Shown: positions 25,195-34,565 of the stretch, one piece after another | Numbering within the stretch: the stretch's first letter is position 1 | Layout: each line of letters opens with the position of its first letter | The notes under the pieces: generated by a model | Databases searched by the model: none | What the model saw: only the letters and a program-made list of their open reading frames with translations | What the model was told of the DNA's origin: nothing | Assembly: GCA_001898625.1 (NCBI GenBank) | Contig: MKUP01000006.1 | Span: forward strand, 62,001 to 126,000 | From: Burkholderiales bacterium 67-32 | GTDB lineage: Bacteria > Pseudomonadota > Gammaproteobacteria > Burkholderiales > Burkholderiaceae_B | Direction of reading: 5' to 3' | DNA: 64,000 bases | Program-made: the position numbers and the translations under genes

Positions 25195-26766
25195 ATGAAA
25201 CCCAATTTCCTCGTCTTCATCGTCGACCAGCTGTGCGCATCCCATCTGGGATGCTACGGCAATGACCGTATCGACACGTCCAACATCGATGCCCTGGCCC
25301 GCGCGGGCTGGCGCGCCGAGGACTGCAACGTCGCCACGCCCATTTGCATGCCGAACCGCGCCAGCCTGCTGACGGGCCGGATGCCGTCGGTCCATGGCGT
25401 GCGCCACAATGGCATTCCGCTTTCGCTGGGCGCGCGCACATTCGTCGACGCGTTGCGCGAAGCAGGCTACATGACTTCCTTGACCGGGAAGTCGCACTTG
25501 CAGAACATGACGGCCAAGCCGCCTTTGCCCGTGCCGGGCGCGCCGCGCTGGCCGCTGGATGCCGAGCTTGGCTTTCCGGGCGACTACCGGCAGGAGTGCG
25601 TGGCCACGTGGCACGGGAACGAAGGTGCCGCCGTGACGACGCCGTTCTACGGCTTCGACCGTGTGGAATTGGCGATCGAGCACGGTGATCAGGCCGAGGG
25701 CGACTACCGCCGCTGGCTGCGCGCGAACCATCCCGAGCTGGCGGACCGCGTCGGGCCCGGCCATGCCATCCCCGCGCCCGAGTACGTGTTGACCTCGGTC
25801 GGACAGGCCTGGCGGTCCAGGCTGCCCGAAGCCTGCCATCCCACGGCCTGGATCGCCGACCGGACCATCGAACGCCTGCGCGAGGCCAAGGAAGCGGGAC
25901 GGCCGTTCTTTGCCTATTGTTCCTTTCCCGATCCGCATCACCCCTACACGCCGCCGGGACGATACTGGGACATGTACAAGCCGGAAGAGGTGGAGCTGCC
26001 GGCGTCCTTCCATTCCCAGGATCCTCCGCCCCACCTGCGCTGGCTGCGTGAGCAGCGCGACCGCGGCCAGGCGGTCAAGCACACCATGGCGTGCTTCGCC
26101 GCGACTGAACGCGAGGCCCGGGAAGCCATCGCGCTGGGCCAGGGGTCGCTCAGCTTCATCGATGCCCAGATCGGCCGCGTGCTGGCGCAACTGCGCGCGC
26201 TGGGGCTGGAGGACGATACCGTGGTGGTGTTCACCAGCGACCATGGCGAGTTCGCGGGCGACCACCAACTGTTGTTCAAGGGGTCGCTGCATTACCGCAG
26301 CCTGATCCGTACGCCGCTGGTGTGGCGGGATCCCGCCGGGCAGGCGGGCGGGGTGCACCGTGGATTGCTGTCCACCATCGACATCGCGCCCACGATATTG
26401 GAGCGTGCCGGCGTCCCGGCCTACAACGGCATACAGGGCCGGTCGTTTCTGGCCGGCGCGCAGGGGCGCGAGACCGATGGCGCGGGCCGCGATGCCGTCG
26501 TGATCGAAGAGGACGGCCAGCGGATCTACTTCGGTTTCGATGCCCCGGTGCGCATGCGCACGCTGCTGACGCCCGGACATCGGCTCAGCGTCTATCGGGG
26601 TGTCGAATGGGGAGAACTGTACGACCGTGCGGCCGATCCGCACGAGGCCCGGAACTTGTGGCATGACCCGGCTGCGTCCGCGTTGAAGGCCGGATTGATG
26701 GAAAGGCTGGCGCGGGAAATGCTGGACCTCATGGAGACGAATCCCGCGCCGACCGCCGTGGCATGA
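25195..26766 (+). CDS. Type I sulfatase (Cys-type) / phosphonate monoester hydrolase family
   Basis: A 523-residue alkaline-phosphatase-superfamily enzyme. Cys51 in CMPNRASLLTGR is the formylglycine precursor (CxPxR). VDQL (Asp11-Gln12) and SDHGEFAGDH supply metal ligands, and a SLTGKSHL element (about residues 97-104) is present. It has no signal peptide, so it acts in the cytoplasm like choline sulfatases and phosphonate monoester hydrolases. It would hydrolyse a sulfate or phosphonate ester brought in by the neighbouring receptors. A formylglycine-generating enzyme is needed elsewhere in the genome. Its stop overlaps the longest open frame of the next receptor gene. Confidence 0.85.
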   Translation: MKPNFLVFIVDQLCASHLGCYGNDRIDTSNIDALARAGWRAEDCNVATPICMPNRASLLTGRMPSVHGVRHNGIPLSLGARTFVDALREAGYMTSLTGKSHLQNMTAKPPLPVPGAPRWPLDAELGFPGDYRQECVATWHGNEGAAVTTPFYGFDRVELAIEHGDQAEGDYRRWLRANHPELADRVGPGHAIPAPEYVLTSVGQAWRSRLPEACHPTAWIADRTIERLREAKEAGRPFFAYCSFPDPHHPYTPPGRYWDMYKPEEVELPASFHSQDPPPHLRWLREQRDRGQAVKHTMACFAATEREAREAIALGQGSLSFIDAQIGRVLAQLRALGLEDDTVVVFTSDHGEFAGDHQLLFKGSLHYRSLIRTPLVWRDPAGQAGGVHRGLLSTIDIAPTILERAGVPAYNGIQGRSFLAGAQGRETDGAGRDAVVIEEDGQRIYFGFDAPVRMRTLLTPGHRLSVYRGVEWGELYDRAADPHEARNLWHDPAASALKAGLMERLAREMLDLMETNPAPTAVA

Positions 26767-26801
26767 CGCCCGCGCGACTCACGACAAACATGGAAGAGAC
26801 G

Positions 26802-27779
26802 ATGCAGAACAAATCGATATCCCTCGCGGCGCGAGCCATCGCGCTGGCGCTTGCGGCCTGCGCGGTGGGCGCGCAGGCCGAGAGCTGGCCGACCAAGCCG
26901 ATACGCCTGATCGTTCCGGGCGCGCCGGGTACTCCCGCGGACACGGCCGCGCGTGCACTGGCCGATGCCGTGGCCGAAAAGCTGGGCCAGCCGGTGGTGG
27001 TCGAGAACCGCGCCGGCGCGCAGGGCACCCTGGGCCTGGGCGCGTTGATCAAGGCGGCTCCCGACGGCTACACCATAGGCATGATCACCATGCAACTGAG
27101 CGCGATACCGGCGCTGCGCAAGCAGGCGCCGTTCGACCTCGGGCGCGATCTTGCCCCCATCGTGCAGATGACCACGGAAAGCCCGGTCTTCGTCGTGCGG
27201 CGAGACCTGCCGGTAAGTAGCATGAAAGAGTTCGTGGCGTATGCCAAGGCAAGGCCGGGAGACATCACCTACGGTACGCCCGGTCCGGGCTCGCCCGCGC
27301 ATCTGGGCGTGGAACTGGTGAGCCGCTCGTTCGGATTGCAGCTTCGGCACGTGCCGTACAAGAGCATCTCCATGGCGCTGACCGACGTGGCCGGCGGCCA
27401 GATCGACGCGGCGCTGGCCGGTTCGGCCGCGGCGTTGACCGGCCTGGCCTCGGGCCGCATCAAGGCGCTGGCGGTTTCCTCTCCGGCCCGGTTGAAGGCG
27501 CTGCCCGACGTGCCCACGCTGGCCGAAGCGGGCCTGGCCGACGTGGACATCCGGGGATGGGTGGGCATGGCCGCGCCCGCGGGAACGCCGCCTGCCATCG
27601 TCGGCAGGCTGAACATGGCCTTTAATCAGGCGTTGGCGCGGCCCGACATGCGCGAGCGGCTGCAATCGGTGGGAGCGGAAGCGGCGGGCGGCACGTCGGC
27701 CGCGTTCGGCGCGTTCATCGCCGCCGAGGCCGCCCGCTGGCGGGCCGTGATCGAATCGGCGCACATCTCGGCCGACTGA
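26802..27779 (+). CDS. Bug/TctC periplasmic solute receptor (after sulfatase)
   Basis: A 325-residue receptor with signal peptide 1-26 (ending GAQA), ESWPTKPIRLIVPGAPGTPADTAAR, ENRAGAQGTLGLGALIKAAPDGYT and TYGTPGPGSPAHLGVELV. ATG 26802 follows GGAAGAGACG and is preferred over in-frame ATG 26763 and 26790. The start lies 35 bases after the sulfatase stop, so it probably belongs to the same transcript and serves the same substrate class. It is convergent with a LysR gene. Confidence 0.87.
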   Translation: MQNKSISLAARAIALALAACAVGAQAESWPTKPIRLIVPGAPGTPADTAARALADAVAEKLGQPVVVENRAGAQGTLGLGALIKAAPDGYTIGMITMQLSAIPALRKQAPFDLGRDLAPIVQMTTESPVFVVRRDLPVSSMKEFVAYAKARPGDITYGTPGPGSPAHLGVELVSRSFGLQLRHVPYKSISMALTDVAGGQIDAALAGSAAALTGLASGRIKALAVSSPARLKALPDVPTLAEAGLADVDIRGWVGMAAPAGTPPAIVGRLNMAFNQALARPDMRERLQSVGAEAAGGTSAAFGAFIAAEAARWRAVIESAHISAD

Positions 27780-27792
27780 TCCGTCCCGCGCC

Positions 27793-28698
27793 TCAGGGCA
27801 GCGTCGCGGCCAGGCGCTCCCGCAGCAGGCGCGCCAGGATGGCCTCGGCGGCGATGATCGCGCCCGTTTTCATGACGTTGTCGTTCAGTGCCACGACGAC
27901 CTGGCGCATCAGACGGGATTCGTCCAGCGGCGCGTGCGCGAGCCCGGCATTTCCCGCGCGCCGCGCGGCCACCGACTCGGCCAGCAGGGTGGCGGCCGCG
28001 CCGGTGGCGCAGATCTCCAGCAATGCCTTCGAGTCCTCGATGCCGCCGACGATGTCCAGCGCTACGTTTCGCCGGGCCGCCTCTTCGCGCAGCATGCGAT
28101 GGCTGGGCTGCATCGACGACAGAATCAGTGGAATGCCGGCGAGCTGTTCCAGCTTGATCGGGGCAGGGTGGCGGGCGACGAGCGGCAGCGGGCCGACCAG
28201 GCAAAGGCGTTCGCGGTAGAGCGCCGTGGCGGGAGCGCATTTCTCGTGGACGGCGTGGACCTGCATGGCGATGTCCAACTGCGAGGCGCGCAGCCGCTGC
28301 CGCAGTTCATCGGCGTACCCGACGACGATTTCCGGCGTGACCGCCGGCAGCTCCTGCTTGATGGCCAGGTACAGCGGCACCGCGACGATGGGCGCCACGG
28401 ATTTCAGGATGCCGATGGACACGCAGCCCTGGGCATGCCCCGCTTTTTCGCGCACCGCGTCGCGGGCCGATTCCAGTTGCTTCACGATGGCTGTGGCCCG
28501 GGCGTACAGTTCCGTGCCGGCCTCGGTGACCGCGATGCCGCTGGGGCCGCGCACGAACAATTGCACGCCCAGTTCCTGTTCCAGGTCCGCCAGCCGCTGG
28601 CTCAGCGCGGGCTGGGCCACGTGCAGCCGGCGCGAGGCCTCGGACAGGCTGCCGCCCTCGACCATGGCCATGAAATAACGCAGGTGGCGGATGTCCAC
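27793..28698 (-). CDS. LysR-type regulator
   Basis: A 301-residue LysR. It starts MDIRHLRYFMAMVEGGSLSEA with a complete winged HTH (residues 1-60) and an effector domain with SIGILKSVAPIVAVPLY. It is convergent with the Bug receptor of the sulfatase locus and 22 bases downstream of xthA, on the same strand. Its HTH resembles CbL/Nac/GalR-type family members that sense catabolic intermediates. The target is not clear; the sulfatase locus is the nearest candidate. Confidence 0.87.
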   Translation of the reverse strand: MDIRHLRYFMAMVEGGSLSEASRRLHVAQPALSQRLADLEQELGVQLFVRGPSGIAVTEAGTELYARATAIVKQLESARDAVREKAGHAQGCVSIGILKSVAPIVAVPLYLAIKQELPAVTPEIVVGYADELRQRLRASQLDIAMQVHAVHEKCAPATALYRERLCLVGPLPLVARHPAPIKLEQLAGIPLILSSMQPSHRMLREEAARRNVALDIVGGIEDSKALLEICATGAAATLLAESVAARRAGNAGLAHAPLDESRLMRQVVVALNDNVMKTGAIIAAEAILARLLRERLAATLP

Positions 28699-28720
28699 GG
28701 CGGCGCCCGGCGTCGCCGGC

Positions 28721-29518
28721 TCAGGCCAGCTTCCAGTCGTAGTCGACCGTCAGCGGCGCATGGTCGGAGAATCGTTCTTCCTTGTAGATGGCCGCGGCCT
28801 TCGCCGTGCCGGCGATGCCCGGCGTGGCGATCTGGTAGTCGAGGCGCCACCCCACGTTCTTGGCCCAGGCCTGGCCCCGGTTGCTCCACCAGGTATAGGC
28901 CTCGCCGGTGGTTTCCGGATGCAGCCGGCGGTACACGTCCACCCAGCCGATCTCGTCCAGCACCTTGGTCAGCCAGGCCCGTTCCTCGGGCAGGAAGCCG
29001 CTGTTCTTCTGATTGCTCTTCCAGTTCTTCAGGTCGATTTCCTGGTGTGCGATGTTCCAGTCGCCGCAGATGACGAACTCGCGCCCGGTGTCGCAGTGCT
29101 CGGCCATCAGGCCCGTGAGCCAGGGCGCGAAGTGGTCCAGGAAGCGATACTTGGCCTGCTGGCGCTCGTCGCCGCTGCTGCCGGAGGGCAGGTAGGCACT
29201 GACCACGGAAAGGCCGGGCCAGTCGATGCGCAGGATGCGGCCCTCGGCGTCGAATTCTTCCTTGTCGAAGCCGCTGATGACCGATTCGCAGGCGCGCTTC
29301 ACGTAGGCGCCCACGCCGCTGTAGCCCTTTTTCTGCGCCGGGAAGAAATGGCCTTCGTAGCCCGGCGGATGGCGCATGTCGTCGGTCAGGTCGGAGTCCT
29401 GGGCCTTCAGTTCCTGCAGGCAGACGACGTCGGCGCCGGTCGCGCCGAGCCAGGGAAAGAAGCCCTTACGGGAGGCCGAACGGATACCGTTGAGGTTGAT
29501 GGAAACGATGCGCAGCAA
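28721..29518 (-). CDS. xthA: Exodeoxyribonuclease III
   Basis: AP endonuclease and 3'-5' exonuclease in base excision repair. 265 residues with the metal and catalytic motifs VSINLNGIR (Asn7), LQELKAQ (Glu), GDWNIAHQEIDLKNW (Asp/Asn pair), GWRLDYQ and the terminal SDHAPL (His). The open frame continues 35 codons upstream, but conserved sequence starts at LRIVSINL. A TTG at 29518 lies 6 bases after AGGAG, so it is taken as the start; no ATG is available. Confidence 0.92.
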   Translation of the reverse strand: MLRIVSINLNGIRSASRKGFFPWLGATGADVVCLQELKAQDSDLTDDMRHPPGYEGHFFPAQKKGYSGVGAYVKRACESVISGFDKEEFDAEGRILRIDWPGLSVVSAYLPSGSSGDERQQAKYRFLDHFAPWLTGLMAEHCDTGREFVICGDWNIAHQEIDLKNWKSNQKNSGFLPEERAWLTKVLDEIGWVDVYRRLHPETTGEAYTWWSNRGQAWAKNVGWRLDYQIATPGIAGTAKAAAIYKEERFSDHAPLTVDYDWKLA

Positions 29519-29582
29519 GACCGGCTCCTGGAAAACGGATGACTGGCCGAATTCTACGCGGTGTGCCGGGGCGGCGCCGGGG

Positions 29583-30119
29583 TCAGCCCTCGTCGGGCGG
29601 TCCCTCTTCGTCGTGGCAGGCACGCCGCAGCTTGTGCAGCGTCCGGTACAGCACCTGCCGCTCTTCGTTGCTCAAGACGCGGATCATGGCGGCCTGGGCG
29701 CGCTGGGCGACCGGCATGGCGCGGTCGTACAGCGCCTGCCCGTCGGCCGAGAGCCGGCAGGTCAGTCCCCTGCGTGGCGAGCTGGCCACCGGTTCGAGGA
29801 CGACCAGGCCGCGCGTTTCCAGCAGGCGCATGGCGCGGCTGACCAGCGACTTGTCGGTTTCGGAACGCGTGACCAGTTCGGAGAAGGGCAGGCATTGGGC
29901 CTCGGCCACCACCGACAGCATGCGCCATTCGGCCATGGTCAATCCGAACAGGTCGGAGTACGGCAGTGTCACGACCCGGCGCAACGAGTTCCCGGTGCGC
30001 ACGACCAGCGTGGTGATGAAGTCGTCCACGGAGAGGCCGGTCCCCTGTTCGTCGATGTCCGTCCAGGGGTTGCCGCCGGTGGACGGGGAGCGGAGTGGGG
30101 CCTTCTTTTTCGGGGGCAT
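29583..30119 (-). CDS. MarR family regulator
   Basis: A 178-residue winged-helix protein. The core covers about residues 35-160: LTMAEWRMLSVVAE, then TDKSLVSRAMRLLETRGLVV as recognition helix and wing, then RRGLTCRLSADG. It is divergent from the Bug receptor heading the molybdenum hydroxylase genes. A 16-bp palindrome next to the likely -10 of that promoter makes it the probable repressor, relieved by an aromatic or heterocyclic substrate. Confidence 0.87.
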   Translation of the reverse strand: MPPKKKAPLRSPSTGGNPWTDIDEQGTGLSVDDFITTLVVRTGNSLRRVVTLPYSDLFGLTMAEWRMLSVVAEAQCLPFSELVTRSETDKSLVSRAMRLLETRGLVVLEPVASSPRRGLTCRLSADGQALYDRAMPVAQRAQAAMIRVLSNEERQVLYRTLHKLRRACHDEEGPPDEG

Positions 30120-30236
30120 GGCTGGCGGCTAGATGATTCCGGCGTGGGACGAAGGATTATTCCACAGCGCCCAGATCGCTATGTTCCAAGGAATATTTCG
30201 AAATCCAGGGAAATTTTGTTCTGGCTTGTCAATCGG

Positions 30237-30263
30237 TACAATCTTAGTGTTGATGCATCAACA
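30237..30263 (+). promoter_or_regulatory. Candidate promoter -10 and MarR operator
   Basis: TACAAT at 30237-30242 resembles a -10. Six bases on is the perfect palindrome TGTTGATGCATCAACA (30248-30263), placed to cover the transcription start, as in MarR-repressed promoters. The -35 is weak. Confidence 0.55.
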
Positions 30264-30362
30264 GGAAAAGTGGATGATCGTGTTTCCTGAGTGAACAAGC
30301 GTTTCACCAGTGAATTGATGCTTATGCCTATCCGTACCCGATCGTCCCCTTCGGAGTCAGTG

Positions 30363-31349
30363 ATGAATCTCTATCGCCGCCAGATGCTTGCCGCCGCCAT
30401 GGCGATCACCGCCTGCTGTGCCGGCCTGGGTGTTGCCCAGGCGGCCGGCTATCCCGCCAAGCCGATCACCGTCATCGTGTCCTACCCGCCGGGCGGCGAC
30501 ACCGACGCCATCGCGCGCCTGTTCGCCGAGAAGCTGGGCGAGCGCCTGAAACAGTCGGTCATCGTCGAGAACAAGGGCGGTGCCGGCGGCACGGTGGGCA
30601 ACGCCTATGTCGGACGCGCCGCGCCCGACGGCTATACGCTGCTGTTCACGCCGAATCCGTTCACCACCGCGCCCATGGTGCTGGGCCTGTCGCCCGCCCA
30701 GAGCTACGACGTGCTGAACGGTTTTGAATCGATCAACCAGACCGCCGTGCAGCCGCTGGTGCTGGTGGCCAATCCCAAGACTGGCTTCAAGACGGTGAAG
30801 GACATGATCGACGCCACCAAGGCCGGCAAGACCGTGTCCTACGCGACCCCGGGCGCGGGCTCGCCCATGCACGTGATCGCCGAATGGCTCAACCGCGAGG
30901 CCAAGGTATCCATCCAGCACGTGCCCTATCGCGGCGTGGGTCCTTCGGTGACCGACGTCGTCGCCGGCCACGTCGATACCGCCTGGGTCACGCTGGGGCC
31001 GGTCTCGCAGTATTTCGCCACCGGCCGCCTGGTTCCGCTGGCCATCGGCGATGCCAAGCGGTCGCCGCTCGCGCCCAACATCCCGACGCTGGTCGAGTCC
31101 GGCTACAAGGACATCGTGGTGGGCGCCTGGAACGGCTTCTTCGCGCCCAAGGGCACGCCGGCCGACATCGTCAAGCTGCTGAACGGCCACCTGAACGAGA
31201 TTCTCAAGCAGCCCGATGTGGTCCAGAAGCTGGCCACCTACGGTGCGTTCCCGCACGGCGGCGAGCCGGCCGAACTCAGCCGCACCAACGCACGCGAATA
31301 CGAAGTGGTCGGCGGCATCATCAAGTCCCTGGGCATCAAGGCGCAGTAA
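30363..31349 (+). CDS. Bug/TctC periplasmic solute receptor (molybdenum hydroxylase locus)
   Basis: A 328-residue receptor. Signal peptide 1-29 (ITACCAGLGVAQAAG), then GYPAKPITVIVSYPPGGDTDAIARL, KGGAGGTVGNAYVGRAAPDGYTLL and YATPGAGSPMHVIAEWL. Start ATG 30363; the open frame reaches 24 codons further up. The molybdenum hydroxylase large subunit begins 38 bases downstream, so it likely captures that enzyme's substrate. No membrane TctAB partner is present. Confidence 0.88.
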   Translation: MNLYRRQMLAAAMAITACCAGLGVAQAAGYPAKPITVIVSYPPGGDTDAIARLFAEKLGERLKQSVIVENKGGAGGTVGNAYVGRAAPDGYTLLFTPNPFTTAPMVLGLSPAQSYDVLNGFESINQTAVQPLVLVANPKTGFKTVKDMIDATKAGKTVSYATPGAGSPMHVIAEWLNREAKVSIQHVPYRGVGPSVTDVVAGHVDTAWVTLGPVSQYFATGRLVPLAIGDAKRSPLAPNIPTLVESGYKDIVVGAWNGFFAPKGTPADIVKLLNGHLNEILKQPDVVQKLATYGAFPHGGEPAELSRTNAREYEVVGGIIKSLGIKAQ

Positions 31350-31387
31350 GCCGGGATATGCAGGGAGTGGAGCAACAGGAGGTCAGG

Positions 31388-33697
31388 ATGAACGCATCCA
31401 CGCTGGGCAAGGACACGCCCCAGGTCAACGCGCGCGCCAAGGTGCTGGGCCGCGCGCAGTACGCGGGCGATGTCAAGGTCGCGGGCATGCTGCACGGCAA
31501 GGTGCTGCGTAGTCCCTACCCGCATGCGCGCATCGTCCGTATCGACGTGTCGGCGGCGCTGGCGCTGCCGGGGGTCAAGGCGGTGCTTACCGGCGCCGAC
31601 GCCCCGCGCGCGATGTGGGGCGTGCATCACAAGGAGCGCCGCATCCTGGCCGAAGGCGTGGTGCGTTTCGCCGGCGAGGAGGTCGCCGCGGTGGCGGCGA
31701 CTACCGAAGAGATCGCGCGCGATGCGCTCGACCTGATCGAGATCGAGTACGAAGAACTACCCGCCATCCTGACGACCGAGGAAGCGCTGGACGAGGAAGC
31801 CCCGGGCGTGCATCCGGGGCGCAACAACGTCTCGCACGAGATCCAGTTCCACCTGGGCGACGTGGACGCCGGCTTTGCCCAGGCGGACCTCGTCTACGAA
31901 GCCACCTACGATTGCCATTCGCAGTATCCGGGCTATCTCGAACCCATGGCCACCGTGGCGACCCTCGACCCCGAGGGCCGCCTGCAGGTCTGGACCTCCA
32001 CCCAGTCCGTGTACCAGGCGCGGATGCGCCTGGCGGCCGCGCTGGAGATGCCGGTGTCGCGCATACGCGTGATGCAGGCGACCACCGGCGGCGGCTTCGG
32101 CGGCAAGATCGTGGAAGACGCGAACAGCCTGATCGCCGGCCTGCTGACGGTCCGGACCGGCAAGCCGGTGCGGCTGGTCAACAACCGCCTGGAGGATTTC
32201 CTGGCCTGCTGTTCCAGCGTGCCCGAACGGGTCACGCTGAAGCTGGGCATGACCAAGGACGGCGTCATCGTCGCCAAGGACGTCCGCATCATCGCCGAAT
32301 GCGGCGCCTACAGCGGGCTGTCGGCCGAGGTCATGCACGTGACCGCCATGCGCAGCGACAACATGCATCGCCTGAAGAACGTGCGCTCGCACGCGACGCT
32401 GGTCTACACCAACAACCCGCCGCACGGCGCCTTCCGCGGTTTTGGCGGATCGCAGATGCAGTTCGCGCTCAACAGCCACCTCCACATGATGGCCGAGAAG
32501 CTGGGGCTGGATCCGATCGAGGTCCACAAGCGCAACGCGCACGAGGCGGGCGACACGTCCATCCACGGCTGGAAGATCGGCAGTACGGGCCTGCGCGAAT
32601 GCATGGACCAGTGCGCCGAGGCCATCCAGTGGCAGGCCAAGCGCGCCAACCGGGACCGGGGAACGGGCGCGAAGCGCCGCGGTGTCGGCATGGCGGCCGC
32701 CATGCACGTCAGCGGCAACCGTACCATCGGCAACTGGGACGGCTCGACCGTCGTCGTCAAGGTCAACGAAGACGGCCGCGTGGTGATCCACAGCGGCGAG
32801 TGCGACATGGGGCAGGGCGCCATGACCATGCTGGCGCAGGTCGTCGCCCACGAACTGAACATCCCGCTGGACCATGTGTACGTGGCGCCGCCCGACACGG
32901 ACGTGTCGCCGTACGCCATCGGCACGCTGGCCTCGCGCGTGACCATTGCCGCCGGCAATGCCGCCATCCTGGCCGGCCGCAAGGCCCGCCAGGCACTGTT
33001 CGACGTGGCCGCGACGAAGCTGGAGGTTCCGGCCGACGACCTGGAGATCGTGGACGGCTTCATCCGCTCCCGGAACGCGCCCGACAAGCGCGCCACCATC
33101 GCCGAGATCGCCAAGCTGCACATCTGGCGCCACGACGGCGAAGGCCTGCAGGTCAGCGCCACCTGGGACGCCAAGACCGTCATGCACGGCGACGTCCACG
33201 GCAACATCGCGCCGGCGCATTCGTACGCGGCGCAGGCCGTCGAGGTCGAGGTCGACACCGAGACCGGCCGGGTCACGGTGCTGGATTCCTACGTGTCGGA
33301 CGATTGCGGCAAGGCCTTCAACCCGCTGGCCGTGCATGGCCAGAGCAACGGCGCGGCGGCGCAGGCCATGGGCTGGGCGCTGTACGAGCAATTGCAGTTG
33401 GAGAACGGCCGGCTGGCCAACGGCAATTTCGCCGACTACAACATGCCCACCGCCGACTCCATTCCGCTGCTGCGCTCGGGCATCGTCGAGTCGAACGATC
33501 CCAACGGACCCTACGGCGCCAAGGGCGCGAGCGAGACGGCCATCCTGCCGGGCGCGCCGGCCATCGCCAACGCGGTCTACGACGCCGTCGGCGTACGGAT
33601 CACGGACCTGCCGATCACGCCCGAGAAGGTGCTGGCGGGCCTGCGCGCCCTGCGCCAGTCCCGCGAACAGGAACAAGGAGGCTCCCCCCATGCGTGA
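31388..33697 (+). CDS. Molybdenum hydroxylase large subunit (xanthine dehydrogenase family)
   Basis: A 769-residue molybdopterin-cytosine-dinucleotide-binding subunit. It has the N-terminal Ald_Xan_dh_C-like domain, GGGFGGK (about residues 235-241), GAFRGFGG (about 345-352) and, near the C-terminus, GAKGASE with the catalytic Glu (about 717). The AYRCSFR loop that marks true form I CO dehydrogenase is absent, so it should hydroxylate an organic, probably N-heteroaromatic, substrate. ATG 31388 follows GAGGTCAGG. It overlaps the FAD subunit gene by 8 bases. No XdhC-type maturation chaperone is in the window. Confidence 0.88.
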   Translation: MNASTLGKDTPQVNARAKVLGRAQYAGDVKVAGMLHGKVLRSPYPHARIVRIDVSAALALPGVKAVLTGADAPRAMWGVHHKERRILAEGVVRFAGEEVAAVAATTEEIARDALDLIEIEYEELPAILTTEEALDEEAPGVHPGRNNVSHEIQFHLGDVDAGFAQADLVYEATYDCHSQYPGYLEPMATVATLDPEGRLQVWTSTQSVYQARMRLAAALEMPVSRIRVMQATTGGGFGGKIVEDANSLIAGLLTVRTGKPVRLVNNRLEDFLACCSSVPERVTLKLGMTKDGVIVAKDVRIIAECGAYSGLSAEVMHVTAMRSDNMHRLKNVRSHATLVYTNNPPHGAFRGFGGSQMQFALNSHLHMMAEKLGLDPIEVHKRNAHEAGDTSIHGWKIGSTGLRECMDQCAEAIQWQAKRANRDRGTGAKRRGVGMAAAMHVSGNRTIGNWDGSTVVVKVNEDGRVVIHSGECDMGQGAMTMLAQVVAHELNIPLDHVYVAPPDTDVSPYAIGTLASRVTIAAGNAAILAGRKARQALFDVAATKLEVPADDLEIVDGFIRSRNAPDKRATIAEIAKLHIWRHDGEGLQVSATWDAKTVMHGDVHGNIAPAHSYAAQAVEVEVDTETGRVTVLDSYVSDDCGKAFNPLAVHGQSNGAAAQAMGWALYEQLQLENGRLANGNFADYNMPTADSIPLLRSGIVESNDPNGPYGAKGASETAILPGAPAIANAVYDAVGVRITDLPITPEKVLAGLRALRQSREQEQGGSPHA

Positions 33698-34556
33698 TTT
33701 CGATTTCCTCGAGCCGGCATCGGTGGCCGAGGCCAGCCGCATGCTGGCGGACCTGGGCGAGGACTGCCGGGTCATGGCCGGCGGCACGGCGTTGATGCTG
33801 GCCATGCGCCAGCGCATGCTGGTGCCCTCGCACATCATCTCGGTCGCGCGCATCGAGGCCTTGCGCGGGATCCGCTTCGATCCCGTGGAAGGCCTGCGCA
33901 TAGGCGCGCTGGCGCGCCACACGGACGTGGCCGATTCGGCGGTGGTGAAACAGCACTACCCCATGCTGGCGGCCATGGCGGCCCAGGTCGCCAATCCCCA
34001 GGTGCGCAACCAGGGCACGCTGGGCGGCAACCTCTGCTATGCCGATCCGTCCACCGACCCGCCCACCTGCCTGATGTCGCTGGACGCGCGGGTGGTGCTG
34101 GGCAGCGCGCGCGGCGAGCGGGTGCTGTCCATCGAGGAGTTCCTGGTGGACTACTACGTGACCGCCATCGAGCCCGACGAGATCGTGGTCGAGATCCGCG
34201 TGCCGGCGCCGCCGGCGGATTTCTCCGGCCTGTACACCCGCTTCCTGCGCACCGCCGCCGAACACCGGCCGTTGATCGGCCTGTCGCTGGCCACGCGCCG
34301 CAGCGGTAGCACCTGCCGCGAGGCCGTCCTGGCGGTGGGCGCGTCCACGCCCATTCCCTGCCGCGTGCCCCGGGCGGAGCAGTTCCTGGCCGGCAAGACC
34401 ATCACGCCCGAGGTGGCCGCCGAGGCCGCTTCGATCGTCGCGGCCGACATCCAGCCCGTTTCCGACGCGCGGGGCTCGGCCGAATTCCGCCGCGACATGG
34501 TGCGGGTGGTTGCCAGGCGCACCATCGCCGGCCTGTACGGGCTGGCCACGGATTGA
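33690..34556 (+). CDS. Molybdenum hydroxylase FAD subunit (CoxM/XdhB type)
   Basis: A 288-residue flavin subunit. The FAD loop AGGTALMLAMRQRM is at about residues 31-44, and the second FAD motif QVRNQGTLGGNLCYADP (about 106-122) matches TxGGN. A CO_deh_flav_C domain ends the protein. It passes electrons from the Fe-S subunit to an acceptor. It starts inside the 3' end of the large subunit gene (ATG 33690 after AAGGAGGC) and is followed after 9 bases by the Fe-S subunit. Confidence 0.9.
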   Translation: MRDFDFLEPASVAEASRMLADLGEDCRVMAGGTALMLAMRQRMLVPSHIISVARIEALRGIRFDPVEGLRIGALARHTDVADSAVVKQHYPMLAAMAAQVANPQVRNQGTLGGNLCYADPSTDPPTCLMSLDARVVLGSARGERVLSIEEFLVDYYVTAIEPDEIVVEIRVPAPPADFSGLYTRFLRTAAEHRPLIGLSLATRRSGSTCREAVLAVGASTPIPCRVPRAEQFLAGKTITPEVAAEAASIVAADIQPVSDARGSAEFRRDMVRVVARRTIAGLYGLATD

Positions 34557-34565
34557 GGAAGCATC

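Noticed and set aside
31757-33922. 721-residue open frame antisense to the molybdenum hydroxylase genes
   Set aside because: Composition of a reverse-frame shadow; the sense strand carries intact cofactor motifs.
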